Below, piece after piece: positions 9,157 through 18,040 of a DNA stretch of 64,000 nucleotides. The notes beneath the pieces were generated by a model that was given only the letters and a program-made list of their open reading frames with translations, did no database searches and was not told the origin of the DNA. The DNA comes from JASGKO01 sp049840595 (GTDB lineage Bacteria > Verrucomicrobiota > Verrucomicrobiia > Chthoniobacterales > Chthoniobacteraceae), in assembly GCA_049840595.1 (NCBI GenBank), contig JASGKO010000041.1, forward strand, positions 215,374-279,373. Reading direction: 5' to 3'. Position 1 is the first letter of the stretch, and each line of letters opens with the position of its first letter. The position numbers and the translations under genes are program-made.

Positions 9157-10461
9157 TTACTCGTAACGCAGCGCCTTGACCGGGTCGAGGCGGGCCGCGA
9201 AGTAGGCGGGGATGAGGGCGGCCAGGGAGCAGATGACGAAGGCGCTGATGCAAATGATCGCCACATCCGAGGGCACCACCTCGGCCGGGATTTTGCTGAA
9301 CTGATAGACGTCCGCCGGAAAGATCTGGATGTGGAGGACATTGGCGAGCCATTCCTTGAACTCATTACGCCAGCGCACGAGGATCATCCCGAGGGCGAGA
9401 CCGGTAAGGTTGCCGAAGAAGCCGACCACCATTCCCTGCGCAAGGAAGACCCACACAATCTGCCACGTATTCGCGCCCAGCGCCTTCATGATCCCGATCT
9501 CGCGCGTCTTCTGCACGGTGACAGTGATGAGCGTGTTCATGATGCCGAAGGCGGCGACGATGACGATGAACATGAGGAGGAAGAACATGACGTTGCGCTC
9601 GAGCAGGATGGCGTCGAAGAGATCTTTGTTCAGCTCCATCCACGTCTGGGCGCTGGTCCCGGCAGGCAGGAGCGGTTTGATGGCATCTCGAATCTGCGCG
9701 GCGTTTTTGGGGTCTTCCGTCCGCACGGAAATCCCCTGGACTCCGTCATCCAGCCCGTAAAGCTCCTGCCCAACATAGAGCGGGACGAGCAAAAAATTGG
9801 AGTCATACTCATAGCGACCCGATGAAAAAATCCCGGTCACTGTGAGATCGGTCGGCACCACCAATCCCTTCAGGTTTTGCAGGTTGTCCTTGTCCTTGGG
9901 ATTTTTCTGGAAGCGGGTGATTGCATCCATGATCTCGCCCACGTTACCCGGCGAATAAATGGTGATTTTTCCGCCGACGCCGACCCCGAGCGCTTCGGCC
10001 AGATCCTTGCCGAGAATCGTTTTGTCCCCGGCGAGATCAAAGGTCCCTTCCTTGATGAATTGCCCCAGATCGGTGACCCCCGTTTCCAGCTTCGGATCGA
10101 CCCCGCGAATCACTGGAGCCAGTCGGCGGTGATCAAACTCCACGATCACGGGGCCCTGCATATAAGGCGAAGCGGCCTTCACGCCCGGGATTCTGGTGAT
10201 CTGCTGCATGAGATCGCGCCAGTCGTCCATCACCCCGCCATTGCTCACGAGAATGTGCGGCTCGAAGCCGAGCACCTTGCGCTGCAGCTCGCGATCGAAG
10301 CCGGTCATCACGGAAATCACGAGGATGAGCACGGTAATGCCGAGGGTCACCCCGAGCACGGAGATGAGGGTGATGATCGAGAGAAACGTCCGCTTGGGCT
10401 TGAGGTAGCGCAGCGCCAGAAAGAAGCTGAAAGGCAGGCGATGGGGCAGAGGTTTGCTCAT
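9157..10461 (-). CDS. LolC/LolE-type ABC transporter permease
   Basis: A 434-residue permease of the lipoprotein-releasing family (FtsX-like). The N-terminus RLPFSFFLALRYLKPKRTFL leads into helix 1 (about residues 28-50). A large periplasmic MacB-like domain follows (about 51-285), then three helices, the last of which precedes the family ending AYFAARLDPVKALRYE. In Gram-negative bacteria such proteins extract lipoproteins from the inner membrane for outer-membrane sorting, with the ATPase LolD. No lolD lies next to it here, so the partner must be elsewhere. It is 31 bases downstream of the MFS gene on the same strand. Confidence 0.85.
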   Translation of the reverse strand: MSKPLPHRLPFSFFLALRYLKPKRTFLSIITLISVLGVTLGITVLILVISVMTGFDRELQRKVLGFEPHILVSNGGVMDDWRDLMQQITRIPGVKAASPYMQGPVIVEFDHRRLAPVIRGVDPKLETGVTDLGQFIKEGTFDLAGDKTILGKDLAEALGVGVGGKITIYSPGNVGEIMDAITRFQKNPKDKDNLQNLKGLVVPTDLTVTGIFSSGRYEYDSNFLLVPLYVGQELYGLDDGVQGISVRTEDPKNAAQIRDAIKPLLPAGTSAQTWMELNKDLFDAILLERNVMFFLLMFIVIVAAFGIMNTLITVTVQKTREIGIMKALGANTWQIVWVFLAQGMVVGFFGNLTGLALGMILVRWRNEFKEWLANVLHIQIFPADVYQFSKIPAEVVPSDVAIICISAFVICSLAALIPAYFAARLDPVKALRYE

Positions 10462-10492
10462 TTAAAAGTGGATTGGAAAACGGTCAATATAA

Positions 10493-11827
10493 TCAGCGCT
10501 GCCAGAACCGCATCATCCGGCGCATCCGCGTGAGGAAAATCCAATCGCGCTGGCTGGTGGGCGGCGTCGGCCCGGTCTTCTCATGCAGGGCCCCGGTCAC
10601 CCCGAGGCTGATGAGGAGTAGCAAAAGCTGGAGCGAATAGTAAATGCTGAACCGGTTCCAATGCAATGGGCCGGTGGCGAAATTGAGGTCGTGCAGGGTG
10701 TCGATCATCATCCCCCAGGCGACGGGGGCGATGCTGAGGCCGAGGCTGGTGATGACGGTGAAGAGGGCGAAGAAGTGGGTGCGCCCGAGCTCGGGCATGG
10801 TGTCCATGAGCAGGCGGGTCTGCGCGACGGCGAAATTTCCACCGGCGATGCCCCCGCCGAAATAGAGCAGGCCGATGAGCGCCCACGACGGCGGAATGAC
10901 CTCGGCGGCCAGCAACGACCAGCCGACGAAGAGCGCGCAGAAGAGGGCGGTGGTGGCGCGAAGGACGGTGCGACTGCTGGTGCTCTCGATGATCTTGCCC
11001 ACCATGGGCAGGCTGATGAGCGCGCCAAGGTAATACAGGGTGGTGAGGCCGAGGGTGACGCTCTCGCCATAGCCGATCTTCGACTTCAAGAGTGCGATGC
11101 CGAAGACGCCCGCGCTGCCAGCGGAGAAGGAATAGAGCAGGATGAAGACGGTGAACTTGAGAAAAGGCGGGAAGGTGACGATGGCGCGCCAGGGGACCTG
11201 GACATTGGAGTTCACCATCTTCTCGCCGGGCTCGATATCGGGGATGCGCTTGAGGCAGAGCAGGCTCACCCAGCCGCCGAGCGCGCTGAGCATGAAGACG
11301 GCGGAGAATTGCCAGGGCTGCGAGTGCTCCGAGAGCAGGAGCGCGCTCGCAATCACCGCGAAGATGCTGCCGAACTGGAGGAAAAACTGGTCACGGGTGA
11401 AGAAACGGCCGCGCACACCATCGGGGATCAACTCGGTGAGCCAGGGCAGCCATGCGCCGGAGGAGACACCGCGGAGCAGGTTGAAAACAAAGAGCGCAAA
11501 CAGGATAAGCCCGATCTTCACCCCGTTGCTGGCAAAGCTCATGAAGGGCACGAGGCCGATGCCGAAGATGAAGATCGTCCGCAGCCCCCAGCCGTAGAAA
11601 ATCATCCGCTTATAGCCGACCCGCTCCAGGTAATAAGCGGCGGGAATCTGGCAGATGGTGAGGAGTGGGGTAAGCGCGGCGATGACGCCAAGGGTGGTCG
11701 CGTTTGCACCGATGGATTTCGCGTAAAGAATCATCGGCGCCCCGAGGGTGATCTGGAACGAGACCGCGTTGAACAGGCTGAACCAGTTCGCATTCGTGGT
11801 GCCCGGGGGATAAATGGACGGTTTCAT
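10493..11827 (-). CDS. MFS transporter
   Basis: A 444-residue major facilitator superfamily carrier with about 12 hydrophobic segments and the usual central break near residue 200-220 (basic, polar linker LKRIPDIEPGEK). The substrate is not evident. ATG 11827 (MKPSIYPPG) was chosen because the longer frame from 11854 is made of translated CACGAAG repeat sequence. The repeat abuts the start codon and may even supply the GGTG-type ribosome site. The gene lies between lysS and the LolC-like permease, all on the minus strand. Confidence 0.8.
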   Translation of the reverse strand: MKPSIYPPGTTNANWFSLFNAVSFQITLGAPMILYAKSIGANATTLGVIAALTPLLTICQIPAAYYLERVGYKRMIFYGWGLRTIFIFGIGLVPFMSFASNGVKIGLILFALFVFNLLRGVSSGAWLPWLTELIPDGVRGRFFTRDQFFLQFGSIFAVIASALLLSEHSQPWQFSAVFMLSALGGWVSLLCLKRIPDIEPGEKMVNSNVQVPWRAIVTFPPFLKFTVFILLYSFSAGSAGVFGIALLKSKIGYGESVTLGLTTLYYLGALISLPMVGKIIESTSSRTVLRATTALFCALFVGWSLLAAEVIPPSWALIGLLYFGGGIAGGNFAVAQTRLLMDTMPELGRTHFFALFTVITSLGLSIAPVAWGMMIDTLHDLNFATGPLHWNRFSIYYSLQLLLLLISLGVTGALHEKTGPTPPTSQRDWIFLTRMRRMMRFWQR

Positions 11828-11831
11828 TTTC

Positions 11832-11905
11832 ACCACGAAGCGCACGAAGGACACGAAGTTAGACAGAGCACGTTCATCCTTCGTGCTCTTCGTGTCCTTC
11901 GTGGT
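11832..11905. repeat. Inverted CACGAAG repeat between lysS and MFS gene
   Basis: The arm 11832-11858 contains three CACGAAG units. The arm 11878-11905 contains three CTTCGTG units, so the 74-base stretch is an imperfect inverted repeat able to fold into a hairpin. The same units recur near 9081, 19722 and 19862. It fills nearly the whole space between lysS and the MFS gene and touches the MFS start codon. Confidence 0.75.
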
Positions 11906-11917
11906 TTAAACAGCCGC

Positions 11918-13365
11918 TCATTTCGGCTTCAGGTGCGGGAAGAAGATGACGTCGCGGATCGACTCGGCGCCGGTGAGCATCATCACCAGACGGTCGATGC
12001 CGATGCCGATGCCGCCGGCCGGAGGCATGCCGTGCTCAAGGGCGGTGAGGAATTCCTCGTCCACCTTTTGCTGTTCCTCGCCGGCCTGATGCTCCAGGCG
12101 CTCGCGCTGGACGATCGGGTCGTTCAACTCGGAGTAGCCGGGGGAGATTTCCTGGCCGTTGATCACGAGTTCATAGACGTCCACGAGGTCGGGGTTCTCG
12201 ACGTTCTGCTTCGCGAGCGGGACGAGTTCCTTCGGCAAATGGGTGACGTAGAGCGGGTCGAACTGCTTTTCCTCGATGAGCTTCTCGAAGATCTGCTGGC
12301 TCATCTCGAAGTCCTCCATCTGCGGCGCGACCTCGACGCCGAGGGTGCGGCATTTTTCGCGCTTCTGCTCGGTGGAGAGGGTGAACCAATCCGTCCCGGC
12401 GACGCCGCTGATGAGATCGGCGTAGCGGGCGCGCTTCCACGGGCGGGCGAGGTTGATGGTGCGGGTGACGTTGCCCTCGGCATCCTTGTGCTCGATCTGG
12501 AGGGTGCCGATGATTTTCTCCGCGAGGTGGCAGATCATTTCCTCGACGAGATCGGCCATCGCCTCGAAATCGGCATAGGCCCAATAGGCCTCGAGCATGG
12601 TGAACTCGGGGTTGTGACGGCGGGAGATGCCTTCATTGCGGAAATTGCGGTTGAGCTCGAAAATCTTGTCGAGGCCGCCGACCATCAGCCGCTTGAGGTA
12701 AAGCTCGGGCGCGATGCGGAGGTAGAGGTCGATATTGAGCGCGTTGTGATGCGTCTTGAACGGCTGGGCCGCCGCGCCGCCGGGGACGGTCTGCATCATC
12801 GGCGTTTCCACTTCGAGGAAGCCGCGCGCTTGCAGGAAATCGCGGATCTCGCGGACGATCGCGATGCGCTTGAGGAAGAGTTCCTTCGACCCGGCATTGG
12901 CGATGAGGTCGAGGTAACGCTGGCGATACTTCAGCTCCACGTCCTCAACGCCATACCACGAGCTGGGCATGGGGCGCAGGGCCTTGGAGAGCAGCGTGAG
13001 CTGCTTCGCGCGGACGCTGGGCTCGCCGGTCTTGGTGACGAAGCACTCGCCGTCGATCCCGATGAAATCGGCGATGTCGAGGAGCTTGAAGAGCTCGAGC
13101 TGCTCGGGCGCGAGTTCCTTCGTGCTCACGAAGACCTGCACCCGGCCACTGCCGTCGCGGACGTCGAGAAAATGGCTGCGGCCCATGTCGCGATGGGCGG
13201 TGAGACGGCGGCGATGCGCACCGGTTTCCCCTCGGCAAATGCTTCGCGAACTTCCGCGATGGTGCCGGTGGTTTCGAAGCGTCCGCCATAGGGCTGGATG
13301 CCGAGCGCGCGAAGCGCTTCGAGCTTCTGCTTGCGGACTGCGATGAGATCGTTGGTTTCTTCCAT
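11918..13365 (-). CDS. lysS: Lysyl-tRNA synthetase (class II), frame broken near 13208
   Basis: Charges tRNA-Lys. The N-terminal anticodon-binding part starts MEETNDLIAVRKQKLEALRA at ATG 13365 and runs to EGKPVRIA. It resumes in another frame as RLTAHRDMGRSHFLDVRDGS. Restoring one base (a GGC glycine codon) near 13208 joins them as VRIAGRLTAHRDMG, giving 482 residues, normal for LysS. Class II motif 2 is seen in FRNEGISRRHNPEFTMLEAY, and motif 3 in GIGIGIDRLVMML near the end. Because the enzyme is normally essential, a one-base deletion in the sequence data is the likeliest cause; a second lysS copy elsewhere is the alternative. The gene leads a minus-strand run with the MFS and LolC-like genes. 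Confidence 0.93.
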
Positions 13366-13423
13366 GCCGGGTTGATTGTCGATTTTCGCTTGCCGGGCGC
13401 AAGTGGGAACTTACCGTGCGGGC

Positions 13424-14344
13424 ATGCCCCGCCATTTTTCCCCAAAAACCGGACTGCTCGCCCTGTTGCTCATGAACCCGCTTTTATCGCCCGCCCAATC
13501 CCCCACTCCGGCGGCCTCGCCCTCGCCGAGCACGATCGCGGGTGATCCGCTCTGGCCCCAGGGAGCGCCCGGCGCGCTGGGAAATAAACCGCAGGACATC
13601 CCGACGCTCACCTCCTACCCCGCGCTTCCCGCGCAGGACAACGCTCCCGCGCTCGTCATTTTCCCCGGCGGCGGCTATGCGAAGCTGGCGGACCACGAGG
13701 GGGCTGGCTACGCGGAATTTTTCCGTCGGCACGGGTTCAATTGCTACGTGGTGAAATACCGGCTGGGCAGCAATGGCTACCGGCACCCGATCATGCTGGA
13801 AGACGCGGCGCGGGCAGTGCGGACAGTGCGCGCGCAGGCCACGGACTGGAAACTGGATGCGCATCGCATCGGCATCATTGGCTCCTCGGCCGGCGGGCAT
13901 CTGGCCTCAACGCTCGCGACGCATTTCGACGCCGGGCAACCCTCGGCCACCGATCCCATCGACCGCGAGAGCAGCCGCCCCGATTTTGCGATTCTCTGCT
14001 ACCCGGTGATCACGATGGGGCCGGAGACGCACGTCGGCTCGAAGAAAAACCTGCTCGGCGACAATCCTTCCCAGGAACTAATGGACGCGCTTTCCAATGA
14101 AAAGCAGGTGACCAAGGACACGCCGCCGTGCTTCGTGTGGACGAATGGCGAGGACAAGACGGTGCCGCCGGTCAATACCCTGCTCTTTGCCGAGGCGCTC
14201 CAGAAGGCAGGGGTGCCCTTCGACGTGCATATTTATGAAAAAGGCGGGCATGGGGTGGGACTAGGAAAAGGCGCGATGGCGGGGCATCTGCCGTGGATCA
14301 GCGACTGTCTTTACTGGCTGAAGGCCAATAAAATTCTCAATTAA
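13424..14344 (+). CDS. Secreted alpha/beta-hydrolase, acetylesterase-like
   Basis: A 306-residue exported hydrolase resembling the Axe/BD-FAE carbohydrate esterase group that deacetylates plant polysaccharides. A signal peptide (residues 1-24, ending SPAQ) is followed by a Pro/Ser-rich linker. The fold shows the oxyanion segment FPGGGYAKLADHEG, the nucleophile elbow GSSAGGH (Ser155), the acid in TNGEDKTVPP (Asp244) and the catalytic His in EKGGHGVG (His276). ATG 13424 was chosen because it begins the signal peptide; an in-frame ATG at 13376 adds a leader that overlaps the lysS promoter area. It is divergent from lysS with 58 bases between starts. Confidence 0.82.
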   Translation: MPRHFSPKTGLLALLLMNPLLSPAQSPTPAASPSPSTIAGDPLWPQGAPGALGNKPQDIPTLTSYPALPAQDNAPALVIFPGGGYAKLADHEGAGYAEFFRRHGFNCYVVKYRLGSNGYRHPIMLEDAARAVRTVRAQATDWKLDAHRIGIIGSSAGGHLASTLATHFDAGQPSATDPIDRESSRPDFAILCYPVITMGPETHVGSKKNLLGDNPSQELMDALSNEKQVTKDTPPCFVWTNGEDKTVPPVNTLLFAEALQKAGVPFDVHIYEKGGHGVGLGKGAMAGHLPWISDCLYWLKANKILN

Positions 14345-14366
14345 GAGAAAAATTTGTCTCATTAAT

Positions 14367-14402
14367 GAAAAACGGCACCCGGTTTTCACCGGGTGCCGTT
14401 GG
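14367..14402. terminator. Bidirectional intrinsic terminator
   Basis: A 13-bp perfect stem (AACGGCACCCGGT paired with ACCGGGTGCCGTT, 14371-14400) with a four-base loop lies between two convergent genes. On the minus strand it is followed by a run of T (the A-run at 14367-14371 on the plus strand), so it should stop the Ser/Asp-rich gene; it can also serve the esterase gene. Confidence 0.8.
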
Positions 14403-14426
14403 GCATTTTTAAGGGATTGGGCGGGT

Positions 14427-15438
14427 TTAGAAGCTCGCTTTGACGATGGTGGTGCCTTGCGAGTTGTGCACCGTCACACTGCGGAGCGAGAACGCACTGG
14501 TCTTGGTGAGACCGTTGACCACGAGCTTTCCTCTGCGATTACTGCGCACATTCCGGAGGTCCTGGCCATTCACGCTGACCGTGAAGGTCGAACTGCCGGG
14601 CACGTTCTGCGCGGAAAGTTTGAAGGAAGTGCTCACCTTGCCCTTGTGGGAATGCGCGGTGAAAGTGGCCGATCCCGAGGCATTTGGAGCGCCGGAGCCT
14701 GCCGTGAGGCTCACGTGGGCATTGAGCTTCGCCTTGATCGCACTCGTGGTGCTAGTGGAGCTTGAGCTCGCGGTGGTGAAGTCGCCGGTGAAGATCACGT
14801 TGGAACTGGAATCCGTGATCGTGACAGTGGCGACATCGAGGGCGTTGAAGTCGCTGGGGAGGGCAATTCCATCATCGCCGCCGAAGACAATTTCAGAGGT
14901 ACTGGAATCACTGGAAGAAGAGGAATCACTGGCGGAGGAGCCGCTGGAGCCGCCCCCCGAGCCGCCATCGCAGCGCAGGATGACATTGGAGTTCACCTGG
15001 CCGGAATCGGAGGAGTCTCCGCCGTTGTCATCGCCACCACCAGAGGAGCCATCCCCGCTGCCGTCGTCGCACCCGCCCCCATCATCACTGGTATCGGTGG
15101 AGGGATAATCGAAGGTGCCGAGGTCTTCGGTGGAGCCATCCGATTTCTTCGTGATGGTGACGTCGTAGGTATCGGTGGCGAGGCCGCTCAACTCGAAGGT
15201 GAGCGTGGAGACGGAGGTGCCGTCTTCGTCGTCGGTTTCCAGCTCGGCCGTCACCAGTGGCTCCAGTGGGAGCATTGGTGCCAGCGGTGAGCGTGATCTG
15301 TTCATCCAAGGTTTCGCTGCCGGAGATGTTGGCTCCCTGACAGTCGTCATCCGCTTTGACCGGAACGGTGCAGGCGAGAGAACTCACGATGAGAGAGGTG
15401 AGGATTGCTTGTTTGATGGGCAAGGAGGGCGCTTTCAT
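14427..15438 (-). CDS. Secreted Ser/Asp-rich repeat protein, frame broken near 15255
   Basis: A protein of about 337 residues, unrecognised. The start ATG 15438 gives a signal peptide (MKAPSLPIKQAILTSLIVSS..., cleavage near VKA). The frame then changes after LTAGTNAPTGATG, continuing as VTAELETDDEDGTSVSTLTF; one missing base near 15255 explains this. The middle is a low-complexity Gly/Ser/Asp stretch. The C-terminal half begins with a unit like the N-terminal one (LTAGSGAPNASGSATFTAHS against LTAGTNAPTGATG), so the protein seems to hold two copies of one beta-rich domain joined by a flexible acidic linker. The acidic linker may bind calcium, which is speculation. It is probably extracellular or surface-bound. 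Confidence 0.6.
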
Positions 15439-15653
15439 AAGTAGGTTCCATTCAAGCAAATAACGGGCCGGTTCCAATTCGTTTATTATTAATTTATCGA
15501 CATGAAATTAATTCACAATCCATCGGAAATCACTTTTTCTTATTATGGTAATTACAATCAATCCGTTCAGCGGACCTTATGCGCCTTCCTTTTTTAAAGC
15601 ATGGATGAAAATCTGCGTGCCATCCGCACCGGCTTCCCGGAGATTGGCCGCGT

Positions 15654-17084
15654 ATGACTCGCGTTCTCTTTCTCGACTGCTTTTCCGGCATCAGCGGCGA
15701 CATGACTGTCGGCGCGCTTTGCGATCTCGGCGTCCCGCCTTCCGTCTTTGAATGGGAGCTGGGGAAGGTGAACATCGGCGATTTTCATATGCACTTCGAG
15801 CGCAAGCAGCGGCAGGCGATCGAGGGCGTGAAGTTCGGCATCCACGAGGGCGCAACGCATCGGCACGACCAGGATGAGCCGGAAGAAGCGGAGCCTGGGC
15901 ACCATCATCACGAGCATCATGGGGAGGCGCATGAGCACGCCCATGGCGAGGGCTGTGGCTGCGGGCATCACCACCATGAGGAAGCACCGGCGCACCGCCA
16001 CGAGCAGCCACCCCACCGCCATGAAGAGCCACCCCACCACCACGCGCATGAGCACCAACCGCACGCGCACGGCCACGAACATCATCACCATCACGAAGAG
16101 CACGCGCACCCGCATGGTCGCAATCACGCCGAGATTCGCCAGCTCATCAGCGAGAGCGATTTGAGCGATTTTGTGAAAAAGCACGCGCTGTCGATTTTTC
16201 AGCGCATCGCGGTCGCCGAGGGGAAAATCCACGGCGTCCCGGCGGAGGACGTGACCTTTCACGAAGTGGGCGCGCTCGATTCCATCGCCGATATCATCTG
16301 CGCCTGCGTGGGCATCGAGCACCTGAAGGTGGATCGCGTGCAGGTTTCCCCGCTCTTCGACGGGCACGGCTGGGTCGATTGCGCGCATGGCCGCTTCCCG
16401 ATTCCCGCCGCGGCGACGCTGGAGATCCTGCACGGCATCCCGTTCCGCCAGATCGATGAGGAATTTGAATTCATCACGCCGACCGGGGCGGCGATTGCGG
16501 CGGAGTTCGGCGCCAGCTTTGGCCCGATGCCCGCCTTGAAGGTGGAAAAGATCGGCTACGGCGTCGGCACCAAGAAGCTGAAAGACCGCCCGAACGTGCT
16601 CCGCGCCATCCTCGGCGAAGCGGCGACCGAGCCCGCCCACGGTTACGAGACCGACACCATCACCTGCCTCGAAACCAATCTTGACGACCTCTCCCCGGAA
16701 ATCCTCGGCGCGGTGATGGACCGCCTGTTCGCCGCCGGTGCGCTCGACGTCTTCTTCACCCCGGTGCACATGAAGAAAAACCGCCCCGGCAGCCAGCTCA
16801 GCGTGCTCTGCGAGAGCGCCGACGTCACCAAGCTCAGCGACATCCTTTTCCGCGAGACGAGCGCCTTCGGCCTGCGCATGCAGGCCATGGAGCGGCTCAA
16901 GCTCGCCCGCCGTTTTGAAACCGTCAGCACCCCTTATGGCCCGATCCGCCTCAAGATCGGCGAGCGCGCCGGAGAAATCGTCCAGATCGCCCCGGAGTTC
17001 GAGCACTGCAAAGCGGCGGCGGAAAAGTCCGGGCAACCGCTCAAGGCGGTCTATGAAGCGGCGCTGGCGGCATTTGGGAAATAG
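15654..17084 (+). CDS. larC: LarC, nickel-pincer cofactor biosynthesis protein
   Basis: LarC (DUF111 family) inserts nickel into the pincer nucleotide cofactor of lactate racemase and related enzymes. The N-terminus RVLFLDCFSGISGDM and the blocks TFHEVGALDSIADI, CAHGRFPIPAAATLEIL, ETNLDDLSPEILG and KKNRPGSQLSVLC are clear family marks. It is one continuous 476-residue frame, unlike the frameshift-expressed LarC1/LarC2 described in Lactobacillus. Residues 64-158 form an expanded His-rich insert with about 37 histidines, far longer than the short His stretch usual here. It probably holds nickel. No larA, larB or larE is in the window. Confidence 0.92.
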   Translation: MTRVLFLDCFSGISGDMTVGALCDLGVPPSVFEWELGKVNIGDFHMHFERKQRQAIEGVKFGIHEGATHRHDQDEPEEAEPGHHHHEHHGEAHEHAHGEGCGCGHHHHEEAPAHRHEQPPHRHEEPPHHHAHEHQPHAHGHEHHHHHEEHAHPHGRNHAEIRQLISESDLSDFVKKHALSIFQRIAVAEGKIHGVPAEDVTFHEVGALDSIADIICACVGIEHLKVDRVQVSPLFDGHGWVDCAHGRFPIPAAATLEILHGIPFRQIDEEFEFITPTGAAIAAEFGASFGPMPALKVEKIGYGVGTKKLKDRPNVLRAILGEAATEPAHGYETDTITCLETNLDDLSPEILGAVMDRLFAAGALDVFFTPVHMKKNRPGSQLSVLCESADVTKLSDILFRETSAFGLRMQAMERLKLARRFETVSTPYGPIRLKIGERAGEIVQIAPEFEHCKAAAEKSGQPLKAVYEAALAAFGK

Positions 17085-17094
17085 CTTACGGCTC

Positions 17095-17163
17095 CTCGTG
17101 CCCACACTCTGTGTGGGCGCGCCCTTGTCGGCGACACTCCGTGTCCCTCGCGCGCAGAAAGAG
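17095..17163. repeat. Hairpin-bearing intergenic repeat after larC
   Basis: Directly after larC lies a perfect 8-bp stem (GCCCACAC / GTGTGGGC, 17100-17118) followed by a second small inverted repeat (GACAC / GTGTC). No T-run follows, so it is not a classical terminator. The style resembles the other dispersed hairpin repeats of this window (for example near 37490), although the sequence differs. Confidence 0.5.
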
Positions 17164-17200
17164 GATTGAGTTCGCCTCCATCGAAATCCAGAATCGCATT

Positions 17201-17965
17201 ATGAAAGCCCTCACTTTCATCTGGCTCACGGCTCTCTTCACTGGCCTGGACCCGATCGCGTCGGCACAGGAAATGGGCCCGTCGCCAGAATCAATAATGA
17301 ATCTGCCGACCGAATCGGTTCAGGTGTTTCTGCTGCGGATGAAACCCGAATTACAACGGGAGCATGCGGTGTCACTCATCACCAAAGAACTGGAGCGCAT
17401 CACATTTCTGGAAACTCCATTCCAGCATACGCCACTCGCGATTGCGGTCATGGCGCTGAACCACAAATTGGCAATTCATAATGCCCGCCCCGGCGTGACG
17501 AAAATTCCTGAGGTCAAAGTAAGCGTCGGGCTTCAGGAATCCATTGCGCAGGCGGATAAGCAACCGTGGGTTCTCGATAGTGATAAAGGATGCCCAATCA
17601 GCCTGAACCTTCATACTTCAGCAAAGGAGTATCTCGCATACTTCACCCAAGCAGCAGGCGGTCTTTTACAGATCGAGCCCGATGGACTGTGGATTGTCCC
17701 TATTTGCAATCCGGAATCGGTGCTTTCCACCCGCAGCTTTGTTGTCCCCACGAGCATTGTGGCAACTCCCGAAGCGGTCACTCAGTTAATGTTGGCCCAT
17801 TTTCCAGGTCTGTCGAAAGGGGAATCGGCCTTTGATTGGTCATACGATCAAAAGGCCCAGTTGCTCCACATTCAAGCAGCAAGCACGATCCTGTCGGACT
17901 TCGAGGACTGGTATGCACATAAACTGATCTCCCTCGGTTACAAAGTGCCCACTGGCCGCGATTGA
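17201..17965 (+). CDS. Secreted protein of unknown function
   Basis: A 254-residue protein that I do not recognise. ATG 17201 begins a signal peptide (MKALTFIWLTALFTGLDPIASAQ). The mature part contains a Leu-rich helical region (about 30-65) and then two mixed alpha/beta segments. It ends with FDWSYDQKAQLLHIQAASTI, which looks like a secretin-type or STN-like short strand pattern, but this is weak. It is flanked by larC and a glycosyltransferase on the same strand without tight spacing. DNA composition is lower in GC than its neighbours, so it may be a lineage-specific gene. Confidence 0.55.
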   Translation: MKALTFIWLTALFTGLDPIASAQEMGPSPESIMNLPTESVQVFLLRMKPELQREHAVSLITKELERITFLETPFQHTPLAIAVMALNHKLAIHNARPGVTKIPEVKVSVGLQESIAQADKQPWVLDSDKGCPISLNLHTSAKEYLAYFTQAAGGLLQIEPDGLWIVPICNPESVLSTRSFVVPTSIVATPEAVTQLMLAHFPGLSKGESAFDWSYDQKAQLLHIQAASTILSDFEDWYAHKLISLGYKVPTGRD

Positions 17966-18040
17966 GCCATCCATTACAACCCACCTCCTTGAAACGAGCA
18001 TTTGACCGCGTGCGGCATTTCGTTTCATTGTGCGCCTTCC

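Noticed and set aside
13190..13230. Programmed frameshift in lysS
   Set aside because: There is no slippery heptamer or following structure typical of programmed sites, and such control is not known for lysS. A missing base is simpler.
10661..13291. An 876-codon open frame on the plus strand
   Set aside because: It lies antisense to lysS and the MFS gene, has a low-complexity Asp/Glu/Arg/Gly composition and arises from the codon bias of GC-rich DNA.
16080..16130. His-codon run in larC as a sequencing artefact
   Set aside because: The frame is open across the whole stretch and conserved LarC blocks continue in the same frame on both sides.
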